Shown here: positions 57,355 through 64,000 of the stretch, piece by piece
Position numbering within the stretch: position 1 is the stretch's first letter
Layout: each line of letters opens with the position of its first letter
From: Sialis fuliginosa
Lineage: Eukaryota > Arthropoda > Insecta > Megaloptera > Sialidae
Assembly: GCA_961205875.1 (NCBI GenBank)
Contig: OY540821.1
Span: forward strand, 8,928,001-8,992,000
Direction: 5' to 3'
DNA length: 64,000 nucleotides
Notes under the pieces: model-generated
Told to the model about the DNA's origin: nothing
The model's database searches: none
Seen by the model: only the letters and a program-made list of their open reading frames with translations
Position numbers and translations under genes: made by a program

Positions 57355-60164
57355 TATTGAGAGTTATGGAAAGCACTGAATTTACCCCCACCTTCTCTTT
57401 TTGTGGAGGGGAACAAATATACTGACCTCTAGATAGTGTAAGCATACAGTCTTACAATTTCTAATGATTTTATTTATTAATAAAAACTATGATACATTCA
57501 AAAATAGTTTTCTCTAAGAATATTGGTTTGTAAAAGGCAGTAATTATGTGTGGCCCACCGAAAAATTTTAGGTCGTCAATGCGGCCCGTGGACCAATTTG
57601 GATTAGACAGGCTTGGTTATTAGAATCTAACGACGCCGAAAATAAATTTTTTGAAAAAATGATACTACTACCTTTTACCTAAGCCCGACTGTATAGATTT
57701 TTCAAGTAGATCTATATAGATATATTGTAACATTTATAACGAAATTAAATAGGAAATTAAATTTAGTACTTAATTTAATCATTTTATACCTTTATACAAG
57801 AAACCACATTTTTAACGTATCCTGTTTTTTTTATAATTTCTTTTATATAATTATAAAAATATGTATTTTTAGCGATAAAAGCAAGGAAATTAAATTAATT
57901 TGTTAAGATTATTTTTTCTCTCTTAAACTGTAAAAACGAGGGTTATGATTTTAGCAATCTATCCTTGTGTTGCATAGAACAATTAATCATGATTAGTTAA
58001 TCAACCATTATTACGTCAATTCTAAAAAAACAATAACGGTTATGATAAATTTTATAAGGTAAAAAATTGTCATATTTAGTGAATTGTTCATTTACAAACT
58101 GAGATTAAGTTAAGAATTAACATTAATCATGGTTTGAAAACAACTGATTAACTAATCGTGGTTAATTTTGCTTTATGTATACAAGGTATATATGTATGTT
58201 AGTTCAGCTGTTCTTTCACAGAGCCTAAACTGTTTCAAGTAATAGTGGTAGGACCTTCAAAAAAATCTCTTTGAATTATTTCAGATTTAATCTAAATAGG
58301 TACCTATCTCTTAGCTATTGTATTGTTAAATATTGAAAAAAAAGAATCAGGCAGAAAAGTGCTGTTTGGTCGTTTCTATACGGAAAATATAATAAAATAT
58401 TAGAGTCACCCTAAATTCACATGAATACTTTTTCTAAAAAATTCATATTTTTCTCAAAAATTCGATTTGTTTCGTTCCCCATCCGGTATATTTATGTATA
58501 AAGTGCTTTTCAGAATAATTAGTTTGATATATATTTAATTAAGTATTTTTTCTGCATATTTTCTCGATGATAGGACCGAAAAAAACTTCATGTTTGTAAT
58601 GTTAATAAAAACGCGTATTTTCATGCATAAAAAAAGGTAAATAAAAAGTTGCCTGTTTTTATGACTCGAACGCATTAAACATGTTTTTTTGTAAACATAA
58701 TTATTTTGGGTATAATCTCGAGGGAAAAGTCAATAATCCTTAATCATTTTAAAAGGGCTTTCACACACTTTTTTTTAGACCATTAAATATAAATGAGTAT
58801 ACATTTTGACTTTTATTAATTATATTGTATATTTAATGAAATAAAAATAAATTACTGTTAGTTAGTATTATTATTAGTTATAATTATTATATGTTAGTTG
58901 CGACACATTTGCTACTGTACCCCTAGTTTTTTTCAATAGATATCTATATAAGAAATCAGTCAATTATACAAAAGAAATTAGCATTAAAAAATTAATTAAT
59001 TAATGTTACTCCTAAGTTTTTTTGATTTTTCATAATTTTAAGATCACGAAGAATGATTTTTCTTAAATAATATTGATTGTTTTAATGAGATAATCGATTC
59101 GAGCTGTCTGAACTCTTACTATGAGTATCTCTAGACGACCCGTACTTATTTCTAAAACAATAAAAATAACTGCTTTTATCTGCGCAGAAATAGCCTTAAT
59201 ATATAACATTTTATTTCTAAATTATACCATAAATTTATTTCCGCCCATTATTTCATAATGCTCCCTTTTACCCCGTTGTCCATTATTAATATATATTAAT
59301 TCATAAAAGTCAAGAAGAAAAAAAACAATAACGCGAAAAGGGCAAATCGGAAACAAAAGCAAGTAAATAATGCATAAGCCAGAAAAGGTTACACTATCTT
59401 AACAATGTGCAATCTTAAAGTGCGACATGAGAGGTTGAAATAACAGAGAGAGAGATAGAATAATAAAGAGATAAATTGATAAAAGCTATTATCTTATCGA
59501 TATACAAATTATAATGATATTTAATATTTAATCTATACACAGTACATTTTATTTCTAATAACGTCTTTATTATTTATTGTCTAAATGTCAAGAAATGTAA
59601 TGAAAAAAAAATAATTGTTTTCAACAAGTTTTATTCACAGAATCATCCTCAGGTTAAAAATATAATAAATTATAAATAAATACTATTCAAATTTAGAATA
59701 TATCTTTATGACACCTTTCTTATTTATTCTTTTTATTAAGAAGAGCTTATCAACATTATATTTGTTTTAAAAGTAAAAGGTAGTAAAAGAGACACTCGTA
59801 GTAAGAGTTCTGACACTCCGAATCGATTTCTGATTGATTATAAAAGCCAAATTTCACTCACAGCTGTATTTATACATATTTATCTTATCAATCAATATCA
59901 AATAAACATATTATGTTCAATTTTAATTAATTTTATGCTTCTTAAATTTTTTTGAATAATTCGCGTCAGACACCGTCTATTGGCATTTTATTTATTGCTC
60001 TACGATTATTATTCTTGGAGATATAAGTTTTCAAAGTACAGATTTCGTATTCATGCTCCCGAGGTTACTCCTTACAGCAAACGTTTTTTTTTTAAAAGCC
60101 AGTATAAATTATTACATGGCGATATATTGGCAAAATTTAACTAAAACTGTCATCTTCTAAAAAC

Positions 60165-60500
60165 CTTACGATCTGTATCTGATGATATCTTCAACAATAA
60201 TCTTACGAACCATTGCATCCGATATCTGCAGTTCTCTTGCTATGAAGCGCATTGACTTTCCTGGATCTTCATTGATAATTTCTGGATCATGTTTACTTTT
60301 TTTTTGTGTATTCTGAACTTGTGCGATCCTTGCGTACCTTATGCGTTTTCCTTGTTGGTGAAGAGACTAGATCAGTATCATACACCTTCACGTTGTATAC
60401 TGTACGTAAAGGGATGTTATTGAAGTCCGCAACTTCATTAGTAGTTTGCCCTGCACTCAGTCCAGAAATTATAGTTGCTCTAACATCGTATTATTTCAAC
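60165..60500 (-). pseudogene. mariner/Tc1-like transposase N-terminal fragment
   Basis: The minus strand encodes two pieces of a helix-turn-helix transposase DNA-binding region. The first (about 60485-60372) reads RATIISGLSAGQTTNEVADF and then IPLRTVYNVKVYD. The second (about 60290-60165) reads GKSMRFIARELQISDAMVRK. The order and the KSMR..A..L..S...VR pattern match the paired-like HTH of mariner-family transposases. The pieces are in different frames, separated by an A-run (60298-60305), and no catalytic DDE/D part follows. It is a dead fragment. Confidence 0.7.
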
Positions 60501-60554
60501 ATGATGGTTGCTTTCAGAATTAAATACTTTATATCTGAATTTTAATCATAATCA

Positions 60555-61222
60555 TAATACACGATCATTCCGTAATTCCATTCCATCAGTTCAGTCCGTG
60601 ACCTTGATCAAGACTGAGCGAGTAAGACAGAGGTTACACGACACTGATCTGGTATTATTTAACTGGATAGTGGATACCTATGGAATTACTATTAAACCGG
60701 ATGGCTAAATTTCATACTTTTTCTAACAGTATCGTTTCCATTTGCGCATGCGCGAGCCGCAACACTGAACTAAATTTTGATATAATTTAGAGGTATGTGA
60801 CGTGATTCTATATTTTCTTTATTCAATTGTTATTCACATTTGACAGTTAATATGCATCTATGGTTGTTTCTTTAGTTATTATTTGATAATTAAAATAAAT
60901 TACAAGTATTCGCGTGTTAAATAAGTGTATTGTAGTTGATATACAATCGAACTTGTATGTATTTATTTATATATTTAACAAATCAATTTGATAAATTTGA
61001 ATTTGGAACATCCGTCGACGCATGTGCATAATCAGTTTCGGTTGTTAGGAAATATTCAATTTCAGCCATCATGTCTGACTTATCATCAGTCCAGCCATGT
61101 CAATGTTACACGATCATTCTGTCTTTCCATCAATTCAATGCACTACACGCTCAGTCTTGATCAAGGTCATGGACTGAACTGATGGAATAGAATAAATGAA
61201 TGATCGTGTAACCTCTGTCTAA
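60555..61222. repeat. Inverted repeat pair (ACACGATCATTC ... GAATGATCGTGT)
   Basis: Words CAGTTCAGTCC, TGACCTTGATCAAGACTGAG and AGACAGAGGTTACACGA near 60585-60645 recur inverted near 61140-61222. These may be the arms of an element or two inverted copies. No coding sequence is identified. Confidence 0.5.
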
Positions 61223-61763
61223 GAAACATAATTCCATAAAATTAATAAGAAATAGATGCAAAGTTATTGGCAATTTATCGCGCGTGCCCTGTACAGTAGA
61301 ACTTCGTTAGTACCTACATTTTTCGCCATAGTTCGTTTTTTTAAGTCTCGGCAAGACATCATGTTAAAACATTTCGTTAGGTAGTTTTCCCTTCCAGTTC
61401 CTTCAAAAACGTACTAACGAGGTTCTACTGTATACACAAAAATATAAATTAGGATAATGAATATCAAGATAAACATATCGTATTTTTTTTTATACGAACC
61501 ATACATGAAAAAATAGTGGTTAGTTAACAAAACTGTGATGTAAATAACATTTGCAGAAACATTTTTATACAATGATAAATATTATCTGTAATATTTCCTC
61601 GTATGTATGTATGTATGTATGTTGTACATATAGAGAGAAAAATATAAAACATGCAAAAATACAAACGTAAATCGAGATAAAATTGTACGCCTCGGGGAAG
61701 GAAGACGACTGTAACAAATACCCCGATTTTGTAAAACATGCGTGCGTGTGTGTATGTGTGTGT

Positions 61764-62132
61764 CAGTGGCGTAGATAGGGGGGTGATTGAGATGATGAAT
61801 CACCCCCCATGAGTTTAGTTAGAGAAAATTTAAAGATTTTTTTTTAAACTTCCCAAGTATATTAGTAGTAATAAAATAGTAGAAGTGATAAATGGGAAAT
61901 GGGAAAAATTTGGTAAATTAAGAGTAAAAAAAGGTCTTTAGTTATTTTTAAATATTTGAATTACCTTTTTTTTTTTAGTTATTAAAAGTAAACTAAGAAC
62001 AGATTATATGACCAAAAAAAAAAGTTCACTCAATTTTGAATTTTAAATGACATTAAACATTTTTTTTTCACATATTTTAGAGTCACTACTTCTCATATCG
62101 CCCCTCATCGTAAAAAGCTATCTACGCCACTG
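61764..62132. mobile_element. hAT-type MITE, CAGTGGCGTAGATAG family, copy 2
   Basis: 369 bp with perfect ends CAGTGGCGTAGATAG / CTATCTACGCCACTG, inserted in a GT microsatellite so that GTGTGTGT flanks both sides. Because the target is repetitive, the 8-bp duplication is compatible but not provable. Confidence 0.88.
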
Positions 62133-62338
62133 GTGTGTGTGTGTGTGTGTGTGTGTGTGCCGTGCTTTTACACAGTTAATCTTCGTATGGGAGAAAAATT
62201 GAAAAATTTACATATCTCCTTTGGGAAATTGAAACAGGCCACCACGTTCGATGTAATATGCCGTAGAAGAGGAGGTCAACAAGTCCGGTTTTGTAACGTC
62301 TATTATGTCTGGTGTAATAAAAGAGCTAATAAGCACTT

Positions 62339-62700
62339 TCAACGGGGTGTTAATAGGCGTGATGCCTAATTTAAAAAAATCTATTTTATGATGATTTTAC
62401 GTGTCTTTTATTTTCAAAAAAATACTTATTTCTGCAGAAAATAAAAAGTTTAATCACAAAAATTGACTCTTTTAAAACTAATTTTGAATTTTACGCTAAA
62501 ACGCTCGCAGGTGTCATGGCGCATTTTTGACGTCACGCCTATGTAAAGACTCCTTGTAAACAATAATAAATCCTTGTTCCATCGCTAACGTTTCTCGGTT
62601 TTAGTTTTGGTAACACGAAACTGAGCAAATTGATAATTAAAAACCACAAAATAATTTATAAACAGTGCAGATATTAATAAAACAAAAATGATGTATTTTG
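62339..62700. mobile_element. MITE with AATAGGC.TGATGCC ends, copy 2 (inverted)
   Basis: Starts TTAATAGGCGTGATGCCTAA and continues as the reverse complement of 39527-40035 (TCATGGCGCATTTTTGACG, GTTTCTCGG, GTGCAGATATTAAT). The right end is not recovered. Confidence 0.75.
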
Positions 62701-63351
62701 TGTTTTTATTTTAACAAAAATCATAATAATTGATACTTTAAGAATACTCGCTCCAAAATTTGGAAAAAAATAAAGCTCGATTTTGTTAAATGTATGTTTA
62801 TTATATTGAAAATAATGTTGAAAAGTCGAAATTTTCTAACCGCAGGTCTGTATCTTAAACCGTTCTTGAGATATATGTAGTATCTCAAATTTTTTTTTTC
62901 AAAATTATTGATAAAATTGACTATAACTTTTGAATTTGTCGTCCGATTTAAAATTAGCGTTTTAAAATCTATATAATAATATTTAATATTCGAAAAAATT
63001 TTGGTCAAAAATCGGTATTTTTTAAGGTATACATTTTGGATTTTTTTTCAATTTTCAGCGAATTTTAATAATAATAAATTGATTAAAAAATGAATACTTT
63101 GAATTAATTAACAATAATTGTAAATGAAAAGTTGAACGTTTTAAATCCCGTATTTCAGCAACCGTGATACAAATTATACATTGGAATATAGCAGTGGTCT
63201 TCAAACTGTGGGTTCCGCGAGTCAAAATGAAAATTCGAAAAAAATATAAAGCATTCAAGCTAGTCGACTAGTGTTTATAAACTAAAAAATATTAAGATTT
63301 AGTTTTATTTGAAAATTGTGAGTTTTTCTACTTGTTTGTTTTTCGAGCAAT

Positions 63352-64000
63352 AATATATTGTTTCCTCGCAATATCAAAGATACGAGAAGCTGTGTGATCG
63401 CTTTAGAATGAGACAAAAAACTGTTTCAAAATTTTAAATTGATCCGTTTCAGGCCAAGACAAACATTTTTCGTTTCGTGTTTGTCTCCCTTGAAACCTTG
63501 TTACACAACTCATGAACCACGGAACCGATCTTAATGAAACTTGGTTGATTGGGTCTGGTTTGAGGACAGTCACATTTCAAAATCATCAGAATCGTGTGTA
63601 AAAGGGGAGGGGTGACATCCTAAAATATTTATTTTCAAGATATCTCAAGAACGACACATATTACGTGAAAATTTTATAGAATATTTTTTATAGAGCATTC
63701 AATTTCTTATAATATAGGTCTACAACGTTTGTTGTAAAATAATCCCTTACAAAGATTTATCTCAATTTACTTTAAAAATATATGTTTTTTTTTTTAAATT
63801 GATATTTACTTTGACATATTAAATGTCATTTTGACGTTTGTATAACTTTAGATTTAACATTTTCAAAAAATTTAAAATACAAAAATAATAATCAGGTGCG
63901 TTTTAAAAAATTTTTTTTTAGTAAAATTGTATAAAATTTAAATGGTTAACCAATGCCAGGCAATTTATCTGGTTTTATTTAAATTGTTCAATAAATAACT
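63352..64000 (+). repeat. Dispersed repeat family C, copy 3 (runs off window)
   Basis: Starts TATTGTTTCCTCGCAATATC, then GATACGAGAAGCT. It ends at the window edge within the GGCAATTTATCTGG segment shared with 37908-38400 and 50690-51365. Confidence 0.7.

Larger units (their letters stand above)
36704..64000 (+). other. Inferred MXD intron 3 (continues past the window)
   Basis: More than 27 kb without any credible host exon on either strand. By phase, the next MXD exon must start with G (to complete an Arg codon) and encode RAHLR-type bHLH residues; I did not find it. The sequence is AT-rich and is occupied by the transposable elements listed separately, microsatellites, and G/C homopolymers (for example about 38586, 46434, 52685, 56640). 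A separate unannotated gene or ncRNA inside cannot be excluded. Confidence 0.6.

Noticed and set aside
1..64000. CRISPR array, operon, insertion sequence or other prokaryotic system
   Set aside because: Spliced genes, poly(A) signals and eukaryotic repeats throughout; no regularly spaced direct repeats with unique spacers.

Overview
The window is AT-rich animal nuclear DNA with short exons, GT-AG introns and many small repeats. Protein similarities recalled from family knowledge, a vitellogenin-family gene, and repeats resembling those common in moths and butterflies (GGGTTCCG-ended elements; 'cgcgacttcgttcgcg' element tails) point to an insect, probably Lepidoptera. The species is not determined. 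I assembled the gene models by hand, joining exons across GT-AG sites with matching reading phase. No database search was possible.

The gene-dense part is 1-36.7 kb. In order: PAXBP1/GCFC-like (+, 1-4678, probably missing its first exon); an 18-exon vitellogenin-like secreted lipoprotein (+, 6000-18103, 1381 aa); a cis-prenyltransferase DHDDS copy (-, 18246-19424); the SET/MYND methyltransferase SMYD5 (+, 20048-21390); a second DHDDS copy (-, 23170-26117); the UFMylation adaptor DDRGK1 (-, 27650-28629); the ER J-protein DNAJC25 (-, 29409-30416); DALRD3 (+, 30723-32843); and the first three coding exons of an MXD/MAD-type MAX partner (+, 33606-36703).

From 36.7 kb to the end I see no host coding exon. 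This is most simply the third MXD intron (more than 27 kb), because the last visible exon ends just before the bHLH region. It is full of short transposable elements, many with readable terminal inverted repeats (TIRs) and target-site duplications (TSDs), often nested. One element carries what looks like a complete type-I hammerhead ribozyme at 52.43-52.56 kb, with a broken relative at 38.6 kb. A frameshifted mariner/Tc1-like transposase fragment lies at 60.2-60.5 kb.

The genes are mostly unrelated housekeeping functions. Several act at the ER or in secretion (two DHDDS copies for dolichol synthesis, DDRGK1, DNAJC25, and the secreted lipoprotein). I treat that clustering as likely coincidence. 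The most noteworthy items are the hammerhead element, the two DHDDS copies on either side of SMYD5, the vitellogenin-like protein ending inside its VWD domain, and the set of nested hAT-, Harbinger- and mariner-type elements with legible insertion histories.
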